Assembly: GCA_026874595.1 (NCBI GenBank)
Contig: CM049317.1
Span: 56,668,618-56,732,617, forward strand
Source: Sipunculus nudus
Taxonomy: Eukaryota > Annelida > Sipuncula > Golfingiida > Sipunculidae
Length of the DNA: 64,000 nucleotides
Reading direction: 5' to 3'
The notes beneath the pieces are model-generated. The model was not told the origin of the DNA. It did not search any database and saw only the letters and a program-made list of their open reading frames with translations. Below are positions 11,255 through 21,545 of the stretch, one piece after another (the first letter of the stretch is position 1; the number at the start of each line of letters is the position of its first letter). Made by a program: the position numbers and the translations under genes.

Positions 11255-11999
11255 TTAGTTCAATAGGGGGAGAGGATGCGACACAGAGGCACTCAGAGTA
11301 CAGCATCCAGGCGAGAATCTGTCTGCAGAGTGGGTTTGGTGGCAAGGGGGCGCTTATCGGCAAAGGTTAAGGCGAAATAACGATTTCTTTACCACGCCCA
11401 AATCCTCAGATTTGAGAAGGATGTCGTTATTTTATATTATTATAAACTGGTAGAGTTTTTTTATCACTCTCATCGAAGATATATGAGTCAACTAAAAAAG
11501 TCATGGTATTGATGATGATGTTTCGACCAAAAAGTTAAAAAGATGTTCATACACGTAAAGTACGAAAAAAAGTGTTAGAGTAGTCTTTCCTGAAAAAAAA
11601 ATTATAATACCTTTAAACAGGCACGGAATGGTATCATTTGTACGTTCACTTGAATCTCTGCGGTACTCCTGCATCTAAAGTTAAAAGTTAGTTCTTTACT
11701 TTTTTGCACATTCATATGTTAATTAAGATGTCTACAACAGCTTACAACAAATCCTTTCATATGATAAAATACTGTTAATAAACACAAAGGTTCTATTTAT
11801 ACATCTATATATTTAGTATGTACAGATATGTATAATTGTGCACGGAACAGCTTAGAACCACTTAATATACGGATGGACAAATCTATAATTCAATGGGGTG
11901 AGAAAAATTCTGAAAATAATCCTGTTTTTTAAAGCATGAGAAAATCTCTGAGTTCATATGGGAAATCATGGAGGATTCTAAAAGTTGTACATAGAGGAA
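11255..11999. other. Spacer, nothing recognised
   Basis: The first 150 bp are moderately GC-rich, with GGGGGAGAGGATGCGACAC as an example; the rest is AT-rich. An 80-codon minus-strand frame overlaps the MITE edge and is not a gene. Confidence 0.5.
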
Positions 12000-12230
12000 T
12001 CTAGGCTGCAGGGGCCTCGGGTGAGGTCATTTAAAGGATTACTTTAGTGCATTGAAAGCGCATTAACACACGCAAAAGATAAATCAAGCTGGTAGACATT
12101 TGATTGATACAGGGGTTTTGTGCGATATGATTGACAAGTCAAACACCCGATCAAACATCTGGCCAACATATGATTAATAAGACATCAAGCAGCTGAAAAT
12201 GGCGCCCAGTTTATTGTTTATGTATGAGAG
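12000..12230. promoter_or_regulatory. Candidate enhancer with PBX/HOX and PBX/MEIS-type sites
   Basis: This low-repeat island contains TGATTGAT at 12101-12108, the canonical PBX-HOX heterodimer word, and TGATTGACA at 12128-12136, the PBX-MEIS/PREP type. They lie 19 bp apart in the same orientation. Further words include ATCAAACATCTGGCC, AGCAGCTGAAAATGGCGCCC and a Fox-like TTATTGTTTATG near 12211-12222. A short (GA)n follows. Motif clustering in otherwise unique sequence supports an enhancer-like role by inference only. Confidence 0.35.
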
Positions 12231-12394
12231 AGAGAGAGTCGCCAGTGTAGCGAGAGAGGTTCGCCAACAAATTTATATACATTATATAATTTATATACAT
12301 TATATACAGGACAAATGAAAAATAGTTATTGATATATTATAAATCATTATAAATATACCGCGACAACACAGAAGAACTGGAAATATTAATCATA

Positions 12395-12442
<48 letters not shown>

Positions 12443-13399
12443 AACACAAACACGCTCACAGATATTCCTAGTTATAATTTCTGTGTTCTTATTTTAGAAC
12501 ATATACAGACAATTCTGCAGCTTTCATATAATATATTGTTATATAAATATATAGATATGTATTGCAGGCATATATGAGTCTACATGTATCATAACTTATA
12601 ACTGATGTCACTTTACCCGCACGCCACTCATTAGCTAGCAATAGTAATTGTATTAACAATTTAAACCCTATTCAAAACTCATCAGTCTTTATCATTACCT
12701 CCAGGATATAAATGGGATATAATCATAATACTCATACTTTCCTCGGAAACCAGTTGTATATGTTGCAAATTGATCTGTGCAACATAGGTCGGAGAAACCA
12801 GCTCTGCCGTGGACATTGTAAGTTATTTACTCATTTAAGTTTTCTAAAGGATTGGTTTCGAATTTATATCGAAAGAGTTTAAGTTGCTAACAAAAGAAAA
12901 TCTAATAAAATCAATTCTCAGTATCCATGTTCATACATCTTCATTTTGCCTTAATCAGACAGTTGTATTATTAATTTTAATATCCTTTAGAAATTAATAT
13001 TTTAAATTAATATATACTATTAATTAATTTATCAGAAATGTAGATACTGAGCCTCTTGGTTAGTTGAGTTTAGGTCATTTCATTCTGAATTTTACATTAT
13101 ATTCGGAAAGCGTTAACATTAGCTCGTATAATACATTGTATAAGCATAACCAAGCATTACAAAACTTAAAATTTTATTTATTACAAGAGAAATGTTGTAT
13201 TATACAATGTTGTTTCATCTAATACATAAGGCAAAACATAATCATGATCTTAAAATTCTTACTGACCAAACAAAAATGCTATGAGTTCAGAAATTCAACC
13301 AACATATGAAACGAATCGTGTAATCGTTAAAAATTTATATGATATTTAGATATCGGCCACAAAGATACAAAGACACAAAGCTAAAATAAGTATTTTAAT
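12231..13399. other. AT-rich spacer with (TA)n microsatellite
   Basis: The interval holds a (TA)n tract at 12398-12438 and duplicated TTATATACATTATATA words near 12270-12307. Otherwise nothing is recognised. Confidence 0.6.
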
Positions 13400-13409
13400 A
13401 GACAAGAAA

Positions 13410-13740
13410 ACAACTGTTTTGAGGGGGCAATCTGAACTCGTACGGGGAAGGGTGAAATCGATTTCAGGTATCATCAAAGTTTGAAAATTTCAAAATGGTC
13501 GGTTTCTTGAAAATCGGTGTATTATTGGCTCATTCCCATGCCGGGTTACGTGTAGAAAGTTTACCCCGGGTGAAATGTGGAATTGATTGTCGCACCCTTG
13601 GTGTAACGACCTCAAGTTATCCCCCATGTTCGGTTACCCCCCCCCCCCCCCCTGTTAATCTACACCGGTTAATTGAATGCGATTTCAAGCAACCGAGGGG
13701 TAATCTGAAGAAGGGGTAATCTGAAATCGCTACACTGGTG
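13410..13740. repeat. GGGGTAATCTGAAAT hairpin-family repeat, copy 2
   Basis: From the left it carries GGGGGCAATCTGAACTCG, then AATCGATTTCAGG, then CAAGTTATCCCCCATG, a run of 16 C (13637-13652), and finally GGGGTAATCTGAAG plus GGGGTAATCTGAAATCGCTACAC. The order poly-C, then repeated GGGGTAATCTGAA, then ATCGCTNCAC matches copy 1 at 2.64-2.77 kb, so the two are related insertions. A short frame translating the poly-C as proline is an artefact. Confidence 0.6.
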
Positions 13741-13899
13741 AACATCGCGACACTAAGCAAAATGCCATATCGGTAACGTCAGTTGGCCCTCAGGCGACAT
13801 GTTGACGACATTTGATCGTTTTATCTCCCCTAATGCTATATAACAAGGCATACAAGGTGTTACGCCATGGGTCAGAACTCGTTGTATTAAACTACTTCA
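13741..13899. other. Spacer, nothing recognised
   Basis: A short mixed-composition interval with CpGs but no recognisable element. Confidence 0.4.
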
Positions 13900-14292
13900 A
13901 AAACGATTTTCTGTTTTTCCATGTTTCCATCTACTCTAAAACTTAAATTTAAAACTTTGATTCAATAAAAAAATTAAAATTTTATTTTTGTTTTCAACAA
14001 GAAAGACACACAATAGAGGAAAACCAAAAACGTGTTTTAGATATTGTCATGTATTTTAATATAACTCCACTAAAAGTTTGTTGATGGATGCTTAGAAAAG
14101 CATCCCTTTAAATAATTTTTAATGTTACAAAATCATGTGAAAATGAATTAAAAGTTTAAAAAATATAAGTATACTATCAGAAAAATCTCTGTACCACATT
14201 TGAAATAATGTATACTTTATAGGGTATTATATGAATTTTAAAAAATACTTTGGATATATTTTAGATATAGAGGTTTTTGATAATAATGAAAC
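13900..14292. mobile_element. Decayed relative of the palindromic Tc1-like MITE at 16.3 kb
   Basis: The stretch TTACAAAATCATGTGAAAAT and the following AGTATACTATCAGAAAAATC closely match the right arm of the better-preserved element at 16316-16763. The right edge, AGGGTATTATATGAATTTTA to GAGGTTTTTGATAATA, aligns with that element's right terminus but has lost the exact TIR. The left arm is poorly preserved. I infer an older copy of the same family. Confidence 0.5.
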
Positions 14293-14889
14293 CTTTTCCA
14301 CATTTGAATGCTTATTCATTGGTTTGTATTCATTTTTTTTTATAAATTTTGGAAATAAATTATATGAGATATAGATTGGGTATTACTTATGAAGAAAAGG
14401 GAAGAATTTGAATTTAAACCATATGATAACTTATATACAGGGTATATATCGTGTATTTCCTATTATGAGTGAAGTATTGGGATGCGTATCGTCTCACAAG
14501 ACTGTATCGTTACACCCAAATGTTAAGTAAATTTCATCATTTGAATTTAGCATTTAAATAAGTGATCCATTGAATGAGATTAAGTCTGGTTATTTTTAAT
14601 AAAGGGGAGGACCTCTGGCATTAAACTATTACAATCGTAATCGTGAGCGTATCCTGTCGCGTATCGCTAACAATTCTATATAGTAGTATATAAGTATCAC
14701 AATACATACTGTATCATGAGACAACGTATACGCTGCATCAATATGTCTTATGCATAGTCATCATTTGCGGAATAGATACTGTTTTGCATGGGCCACAGAG
14801 ATAACGGATAAAATAATTATTTATTGGCATATATACTAGTCAAGATTTTTATTTATCAAATTATTTTACAAAATCGGTTTTAAATTACT
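14293..14889. other. AT-rich spacer, nothing recognised
   Basis: No repeat or gene was recognised. Short CpG-bearing words near 14470-14520 and 14640-14670 have no clear signature. Confidence 0.5.
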
Positions 14890-15190
14890 AGAACAATGTT
14901 CCCCATTGTACTCTCTCAGGCTTGGCTATTGGCAATCGAAGCTGCTGGATTTAGGTTTGGTTTGCCATTAAAACAAAATCAATTATAGGCGGGATAAACG
15001 CACGGCAAACAGTATTAAGGATTATTTAGCGGAAGGATTTAGTCGAGTCATTGGACAAACCCAACATGACAAATCAGATTAAGGAATGTTTGCGGATGAA
15101 TTTAGCCGAGGCGATTTTTTTAGTGATTAATTTGATCAACACAATGTTCCTTTTATTGAAAACAAAACACCAGCGCGTAGTATGGTTAGA
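14890..15190. promoter_or_regulatory. Candidate conserved non-coding element
   Basis: A low-repeat island runs from TCTCTCAGGCTTGGCTATTG to AACACCAGCGCGTAG. It includes AATCAATTATAGGCGGGATA (homeodomain core next to a GC box), an Ets-like AGCGGAAGGA and AGCCGAGGCGATTTTT. There is no frame of note and no simple repeat. Its texture resembles other islands in this window. Confidence 0.28.
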
Positions 15191-15261
15191 AACTTAGAAT
15201 ATTAAATATTAATCCCGCAAAATAATTTAATGCAATCATTCTCGATATGTGTGTGTTTTTT

Positions 15262-15280
15262 GTCTGTCTGTCTGTCTGTG
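15262..15280. repeat. Short (GTCT)n microsatellite
   Basis: Four to five units of GTCT follow a short GT run. Confidence 0.75.
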
Positions 15281-15561
15281 TCACTTTGCCTGAAAATCAT
15301 TAATGAAAATGGTACATTCGAACAAGAGGGATTGATTAGATAATATACGAGGATGTTGCAGCAAAAGCACAACTGTTTGTAAATTAACCATATATGTAAA
15401 TTAAAAATTTACATCATTTTGGAACCGGTGAACGTATGTCCATAGCAAATGTGTGAATTCAGGTCAATTAAGGTCAGATGTTGGTCCCTTATATATGTAT
15501 ACGTTCTCACTGGTTATTTATTCAAGGCGAGTAAAAGAGAAAATTAAACATAACAATAACA

Positions 15562-16045
15562 AAAACTGATTAAATGAATAATATATGCATGAAATCCGAA
15601 CTGATGAAATGATAAACATATGCAAGAATTCGGAACTGATAAATTGATTAAGATATACATGAATTGCGAACAGATTAAATGATTAACCTAGGCAGGAATT
15701 CCGGACTCACTCAATTATTAACATATGCAGGAATAACGAACTTATAAAATGATTAGCATACGCAAGAATTCGGAACTGATAAATTGATTAAGCTATACAT
15801 GAATTGCGAACTGATTAAATGATCAACATAGACTGGATTTCCGAATTCACTCAATGATTAACAACTGCAGGAATTTCAAACTCATTCAATTAATATTATT
15901 TGCAGGAATTACCAGCCAATAAAACAATTAGCATACGCAGATATTCCGAACTCATTAATTTATCAACATATGCTAGAATTATGAGCTGATAAAATGATTA
16001 ACATACGCGAATTCCGAACTCATTTAATGATTTACATATGAATTT
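15562..16045. repeat. 35 bp minisatellite with 140 bp higher-order repeat
   Basis: About 14 tandem copies of a 35 bp unit are present, of form GGAACTGATAAATTGATTAA followed by a variable ATACATGAATT-like part. Adjacent units differ, but unit groups recur: GCAAGAATTCGGAACTGATA is found at 15622 and again at 15762, exactly 140 bp (4 x 35) apart, and the flanking units match in the same order. This is the hallmark of a higher-order repeat made by block duplication of four units. Later copies are more diverged. No coding frame crosses the array. Confidence 0.85.
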
Positions 16046-16313
16046 TATTCATGTAATGTTAAGATTGTTTTCTAAAATGCGCGTTTTATAAATTTAATTG
16101 AAGCAAGTTAATGATGAGTTTATTTTGCTCAAAAGTAAAATCCCATTCAAACAAACATATGAATGGGAGAAATTATCAGGACCATCTGTTGAATGGAAGT
16201 GAACCGTTTACCTTAATTGGTCAGAATTTGTTATCAGTAGCCTTTGTCCAATACCTTACTTTTCCAGAAAAAAAATTATGGACAAAGGAGCTTTGACCTT
16301 ATTATGGCATCAT
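16046..16313. other. Spacer, nothing recognised
   Basis: A 61-codon plus-strand frame from 16111 has no recognisable features. No repeat was seen. Confidence 0.45.
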
Positions 16314-16315
16314 TA

Positions 16316-16763
16316 TCGTCCAAAACGACTGTATCTAAATCACTCAAAAGGTGGTTTATATTCATATTAGACCCCGTAAAGTATACATTGTATTAAACCT
16401 GATACAGTAATCTTACTGACGGTATACATACTTTTGAACTTTTCACTCATTTTCACATGATTTTGTAACATTTTATTTTTTCTTGATTTATAAGGTATGC
16501 TGTTTTAAAAAACCAAGTAATTGTAAGTCGCTTTTTATTTAGCTAATATGAAACTACATGACAATATTTGAAAAACGTTTTTAAAAATTTAGATTTGTTT
16601 AAACTGTTACAAAATCATGTGAAAATAAATGAAAAGTGCAAAAACATGTATATTATCAGAAAAATCAGAAAGAAAATGTTTAAAATTATGTAAACTATAT
16701 GGGGTCAAATATGAATTAAAACAAACTTTTGGACTGGTCTATATTAATAAGGGTTTTGGACGG
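16316..16763. mobile_element. Palindromic Tc1/mariner-like MITE
   Basis: The two ends are inverted: the left begins TCGTCCAAAAC and the right, reverse-complemented, begins CCGTCCAAAAC. TA dinucleotides flank both (16314-16315 and 16764-16765), the target duplication of Tc1/mariner elements. The similarity continues inward for roughly 200 bp. The left arm's CATTTTCACATGATTTTGTA is the reverse complement of the right arm's TACAAAATCATGTGAAAAT, and ATTCATATTWGACCCC matches GGGGTCAAATATGAAT. The whole element is therefore close to one long hairpin of 448 bp without coding capacity. A decayed relative lies at about 13.9-14.29 kb. Confidence 0.75.
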
Positions 16764-16789
16764 TACTGACACGGATATACCTGTATACA

Positions 16790-17050
16790 TACACAATTTT
16801 ACATCAAAGGCGAACTGTCTTCATTGAATTCTAGTATGTCGATTGTTATATATAGTTATTGTTAGTTATTCTCAATACACAGATTCTGCATATTGAATGC
16901 AACCTGTCCCACATTCATTTAAAATGACTGTTGGTATTCACTGAGACATGAATATGCAAAAACCGTGTCGGATTTGCTTTGGAATTTACACAGGAAGGAA
17001 TCCTTATTTAGATATCGATGCAGCTTTAAATGCAGAGTAAAGAAGAATAA
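16790..17050. promoter_or_regulatory. Candidate conserved non-coding element with POU-type site
   Basis: Low-repeat sequence containing ACATTCATTTAAAATGACTG and ACATGAATATGCAAAAACC (POU-like ATGCAAA), followed by AGGAAGGAATCC (TEAD-like GGAATCC on this strand). No open frame is present. Enhancer-like by motif content only. Confidence 0.28.
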
Positions 17051-17119
17051 GAAGTGTCGTTATGTATTATATACCAAACAAAGGCAGGTTTAAAAAAAAA
17101 TAGAGAATTTTAAAATACA

Positions 17120-17580
17120 TGAAACGACCCAGCAGGCGGGAACACCTATTGGCTGCCATATGCGGGTTTCCATGGTTACAGGATTTAATAACATGTTGGA
17201 GCAGCTGAGCAACTTTTAACTTTTTTATACCTGAAAAAAAAATAATAAAGGCGGTTTTAATGAAAACGAATCAGCGTTTAATATTTCAGCTGTTGGACTA
17301 CTAATTCAATAAAAAGTGACTCAAGAATATCAATTCAGTCTTTTTTAACGTTGTACTTTTAACAGGCTTAATAATTTGAACGACACTGAGTGCTTCCAGC
17401 TGAAACGGCAGTCAAGTGGGCGTGGTGTATCGACGATGTCTGGCTCATGCATGCCAGACGTCTGAAATGAAGCAGAGATTTTTTGCGTTTTTGTTATCAT
17501 CGTAAACTAATTGTCTCACATAGCATATAGGGTATCATGTTAAAGCGAAGTTAAGCACTTTTTAAAGTTTATTAAGTGTT
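17120..17580. promoter_or_regulatory. Candidate enhancer with X-box-like and inverted SMAD sites
   Basis: At 17166-17179 GTTTCCATGGTTAC (reverse GTAACCATGGAAAC) fits the RFX X-box consensus with one mismatch. At 17438-17464 there is an inverted pair, GTCTGGC and GCCAGAC, separated by TCATGCAT and followed at once by GTCTG, giving three SMAD-type GTCT/AGAC boxes in 27 bp. Just upstream, CAAGTGGGCGTGGT contains NK2-like and GC-box words. The stretch between about 17220 and 17380 is more AT-rich. Regulatory function is inferred. Confidence 0.35.
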
Positions 17581-17669
17581 CATTGTTGAGGCAGTTGTGA
17601 AGACATGTGATACAGCGTTGAGGATAATAAAAAACGCACATATCACCTCACGGTGTAAATCTTCATATA

Positions 17670-17785
17670 CTACATCTCATTTCAAGTTACCCAAAAAAAA
17701 CCCCGAGTAATTATAACCCCTTGGTTATCCAAAGCCTAATTTCAAAATACCCCACTATTCGGATTATGTCAACCCCTATCCTGCT
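17670..17785. repeat. Fragment related to the GGGGTAATCTGAA family
   Basis: The words TTTCAAGTTACCC, ACCCCTTGGTTATCC and TTTCAAAATACCCC resemble the reverse orientation of the GGGGTAATCTGAAAT family (TTTCAGATTACCCC). It is too short and diverged to place confidently. Confidence 0.35.
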
Positions 17786-19204
17786 CCGCCCAACTGCTGA
17801 TTTAGCTAATATTATTGTAATTCTTTGAACTGATTATATCCTGGTATATTTATTCAATATAACACACGATTGAATGAAAACTTATCCAAATATCTGAAAA
17901 AAAAATAAAATGTTAATTATAGCACTAGATTGAAGCGTATGATACATTTTCTACAAATACAAGATTTACAAAGAGTATACAACGTAATTTGAGAAACCCA
18001 GAAAAAGCACTATTCTATTTTCTTACAAGTGAATATCCATTTGGAATATAGGTATTGCTGTTACTGTAAATGATTAAAATGCGGTCTACAGTTTAACTCG
18101 ACAACAATTACAGCGGCTAATCGTATATAGCATTATAATGATAATGATTATTATTGTTAATGTGATTATTCTTATTAGAAGTAGATGTTGTTGTTGTTGG
18201 TGTTCTTGTAAGTTTATTAAAGTTTTTTTTTTTTTTAATTTTAATCAATCGCATAATTTATTTTACTTGATCTCTGTATAACTGAAAAGAAAAATTAATC
18301 GCTAAAATCCCCCTGTTATGTTTTCATTTGTGAAGAGTTATTACCCCCCACCCCCACCCAACCCCTACCCCAAGAGACAGGGAGTTATTAAGAAACGATC
18401 GATGGGTTAACTTGGTAAAGACATTATATTAATAAGTACATGTTTTGTCATCCCTAGCAGTTATAAAAATCCGTTTTATATGGTTTGGTTTAAACACAAT
18501 TATTTAACCACCAAAAATAGACGATAGGTTAATGCAATGTTTTCCCGGAAAACATATGTACAAACAAAGTTTATATCTACAAATACAAGGTGATGACAAG
18601 TGGATACAGTATAACACTGACATAGTGATAAAGAATATACACATTACAATGAAAACATACTACACACACAAAAGTGCCTATTAAAAGTGCCTAGACTAAA
18701 GAGTTTTGAATTATTTATAGTAGCTGAAAGCTCGATAACAAACAAAAGCTCTTATATTGACAGCCTTGTTTATTGCTGATTTTTATCTTTAAAAGATGAT
18801 CAGACCCGGAGACCAGTTTATATAAAAATTAAACTTTATTTCGCTTATATCATGATAATAACTTTATTCGTTCAAGTTGTTATGTAATTAAACTTATTTT
18901 ATTATATAAATTTTAAAGTCAATATAAAGTTAAATAAGAATATACACCCTATAGCACATTATTCACACATATATAAAGATTCTCTTTATCGACATATTAA
19001 TCTGTGTCTGCTTTCTCTTGCATTGATCTCCCTTTTAATAAATTGTATTTTTTTCTGATTAAATTTAAAAGAATTTTGGATTTACTTTTATAACACCAAA
19101 CAAGAGTATATTAAATTACAGAAATTCGACTATTCAGTCTTAAATGTTATTTGTCTTCTTTTTTTGTTTGCTCAAATTTCACTTTATTTTGTTTCAAGTG
19201 TTCA
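17786..19204. other. AT-rich spacer with a C-rich patch
   Basis: A pyrimidine-rich tract, TTACCCCCCACCCCCACCC, lies near 18341-18359. Otherwise this is simple AT-rich DNA without recognised elements. Confidence 0.55.
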
Positions 19205-19324
19205 TTATAAAATATCGCCTAATTAGTAACCAAGGGGTGCGTCATTTGGTGTTGGGTAACACAATAGACCAATGGGCGGCTACCGAATGGTGAACTGGTG
19301 AGTCAGATCGGTCGCTACCGTGCG

Positions 19325-19325
<1 letters not shown>
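19205..19325. promoter_or_regulatory. Small GC-richer island
   Basis: About 120 bp of denser sequence contains AACACAATAGACCAATGGGC (Sox-like ACAATAG beside a CCAAT box) and CGGTCGCTACCGTGCG. It directly precedes a long (TA)n-(GA)n microsatellite. Weak candidate regulatory DNA. Confidence 0.22.

Positions 19326-19327
<2 letters not shown>

Positions 19328-19409
<82 letters not shown>
19328..19409. repeat. (TA)n then (AG)n compound microsatellite
   Basis: A (TA)n tract (19328-19378) switches directly to (AG)n (19379-19409). Confidence 0.92.
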
Positions 19410-19411
<2 letters not shown>

Positions 19412-19420
19412 TTTAGAAAT

Positions 19421-19715
19421 TAATAAATAAGCTGTGTAATAATATGTATGTAATATACATAAGAAATAGATGTCATATTATGTCTCATTTGAACATTTAC
19501 ATGTAAACGTACATGCACACATACACAACTCTTTTTTTTAGTAATACTCTTAGCATCTTTTGCATGATTAATAAATAAGCTGTGTAATAATATGTATGTA
19601 ATATACATATGAAACAGACGTCATATTATGTCTCATTTGAACATTTACATGTAACCGTACATGCACACATACACAACTCTTTTTTTTAGTAATACGCTTA
19701 GCATCTTTGCATGAT
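19421..19715. repeat. 148 bp tandem duplication
   Basis: The segment starting TAATAAATAAGCTGTGTAAT at 19421 is repeated starting at 19569, a period of 148 bp. The copies differ at only a few positions (for example AAATAGATGTC versus AAACAGACGTC), so the duplication is recent or homogenised. Each copy contains an identical TTTTTTTTAGTAATAC word. A short minus-strand frame covers it but is not a gene. Confidence 0.88.
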
Positions 19716-19919
19716 ATTTGGACAGGGGTTTAATAAGTCTCAATAAATAATTGGTTATACATTCACTCCCTGCATGTTCTCACTTCAGCGTCCTGGTTTA
19801 ATATAAATACAAGTGCACCCAATAGAAAGGCACAACCATAAGTGCATGCATTACAATCTATCTGCTATCGTAAACAACAGCCGTACAGTGTTATAAGTCG
19901 TAAAGCTTGTCTCGTGTGC

Positions 19920-20350
19920 TAATTCATTCGAGTCTGGGGTTGAAAATTGCCATTATCTTGAGGGAACATGGTCGTATGATTCCCGGATCGATCAGCTCAG
20001 ATCAAAGTTAAACCCACGTGAAGACCACTGTGACTTGCGTTAATCCCATCCAAAGCATCCACGGATTCTCAGCTTAATCCTAACTCCTCGCCGTCATCCG
20101 TTCCCCGTCAGAACACTAGGATCACGTTACCATGGCAACACAATCAGGTCCGATAAAGTGCACTATGCAACACATGGCTGGATGAAAAATGGACCTGTCA
20201 GCCCCCACAAACTAAGGCTGAGAGGCCAGAGCAGCAACACATTATTAAAGAGCTCGGAAAAGGGACAGCTTGTACTGAGCGACATCTGTCGGGGAAATTG
20301 TGAACTTACGATCTGAAAGTTCACCCGATTCTTAACGATATGTTCTAATT
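19920..20350. promoter_or_regulatory. Candidate enhancer with perfect RFX X-box
   Basis: One of the densest non-repetitive islands of the window. GTTACCATGGCAAC at 20126-20139 matches the RFX X-box consensus GTNRCC-N2-RGYAAC exactly. A TCF/LEF-like CAGATCAAAG lies near 19997. K50 homeodomain words TAATCC occur twice (GTTAATCCCAT, CTTAATCCTAAC). AGCGACATCTGT at 20278-20289 repeats the word seen at 4575. GACCACTGTGAC offers a RUNX-like ACCACT. No frame of note is present. Together these suggest a cis-regulatory module; conservation remains to be shown. Confidence 0.42.
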
Positions 20351-20764
20351 TCGAAACAAATCTAAAAAATGACCAAATTACACATTAAACAAAAAAAAAA
20401 TGATTCCTGTTGTAGTGACGAGATACAGTTTGAAAATACTAAAATTTCTGAAATTCTAAATTCGCCTTAAAATATTCCACGAAACTATTTCAGATATTGC
20501 CATGAAAGTTGAAAAAAATACTCATGCAAAATTTTATTTTAAACTTTAAACATAATTAGTTCCAAATCGTTAACACTTCGTCTCCTTAAGGAATGAACGA
20601 GACTGAGAAAGCAAATTGTACACCAGAAAAAATCCCCCTCCTATAGAACATTAGAATACTACTATTCTGCTCTTTATATGTAACGTCTTAAATTAAATGC
20701 TTATTATTTATTAGTTATATTTTATGAAAAGGACAGTTCATAGTGTCTGAGGCTTCATGAATTA

Positions 20765-20827
<63 letters not shown>

Positions 20828-21309
20828 ATTCCTATCATTAATCTTACAAATACCAAGAATATGTATGTCTTATTAATGATTTCATTATCACAGCGAATTC
20901 CAACTTTTTAATACTTCATTAAGTCATACTATTTAAAAATTGGAGTGTCAATTTTACTAGCCCTTTTTCAATAAAACTTACTGGTACCCGTTCATACATA
21001 CTTTTACCAAGCCATTCTATGTATTAAAACTTAACCATAAAATATAGAGTAAATGTTAAACTGGATATACACAAAGACACATATCTTGCATCTAGGCACA
21101 CTGTCTGTAAACTCATCTATAGCCCAGCGGTATGTGACGGCTGTCTGCAAGCTGAACAAGACATAACAAGTTTACAAAGCAGAGATTCTGACACTGATTT
21201 TTAACTTATTTTAGAAGGTCATTAGTCTAGGCGGCGATTTATGATGTCTTCCAAACAGAAAATTAACATTTACCTGTTAATAAGAGGAAAAAATTTAAAA
21301 GTGAGGAAT
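20351..21309. other. AT-rich spacer with (TA)n microsatellite
   Basis: A (TA)n tract spans 20769-20822. No other element was recognised. Confidence 0.6.
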
Positions 21310-21545
21310 TTCTTATATTTTGAGTGATTTAATCAGCCAGACTCTCCGGTTTCTGTCTGTCACAGTTGGCTGACTGGATGAGTATGATAAACGAGCCACG
21401 CTTCGATAGTTTACGGTAGTTGTGAACACGTGACCCATGCTGACCTCGATACGCGGGAGGCCTTCTGCTACCTTGTAATGTCTCAATTGGATGCGTTGCC
21501 TTCCCAATCCCCCGGCAAGATACTGTTGTCATATATACGCTAGTG
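21310..21545. promoter_or_regulatory. GC-richer island
   Basis: Low-repeat sequence with CAGCCAGACTCTCCGG, GTTGTGAACACGTGACCC (a CACGTG E-box), CGATACGCGGGAGGCC and CAATCCCCCGGCAAG. Two overlapping minus-strand frames (64 and 73 codons) cross it in different phases and neither resembles a known protein, so I favour non-coding function. Confidence 0.25.

Noticed and set aside
15562-16045. CRISPR-like array of about 35 bp repeats
   Set aside because: Units are directly tandem with no unique spacers, show higher-order structure, and the context is eukaryotic.
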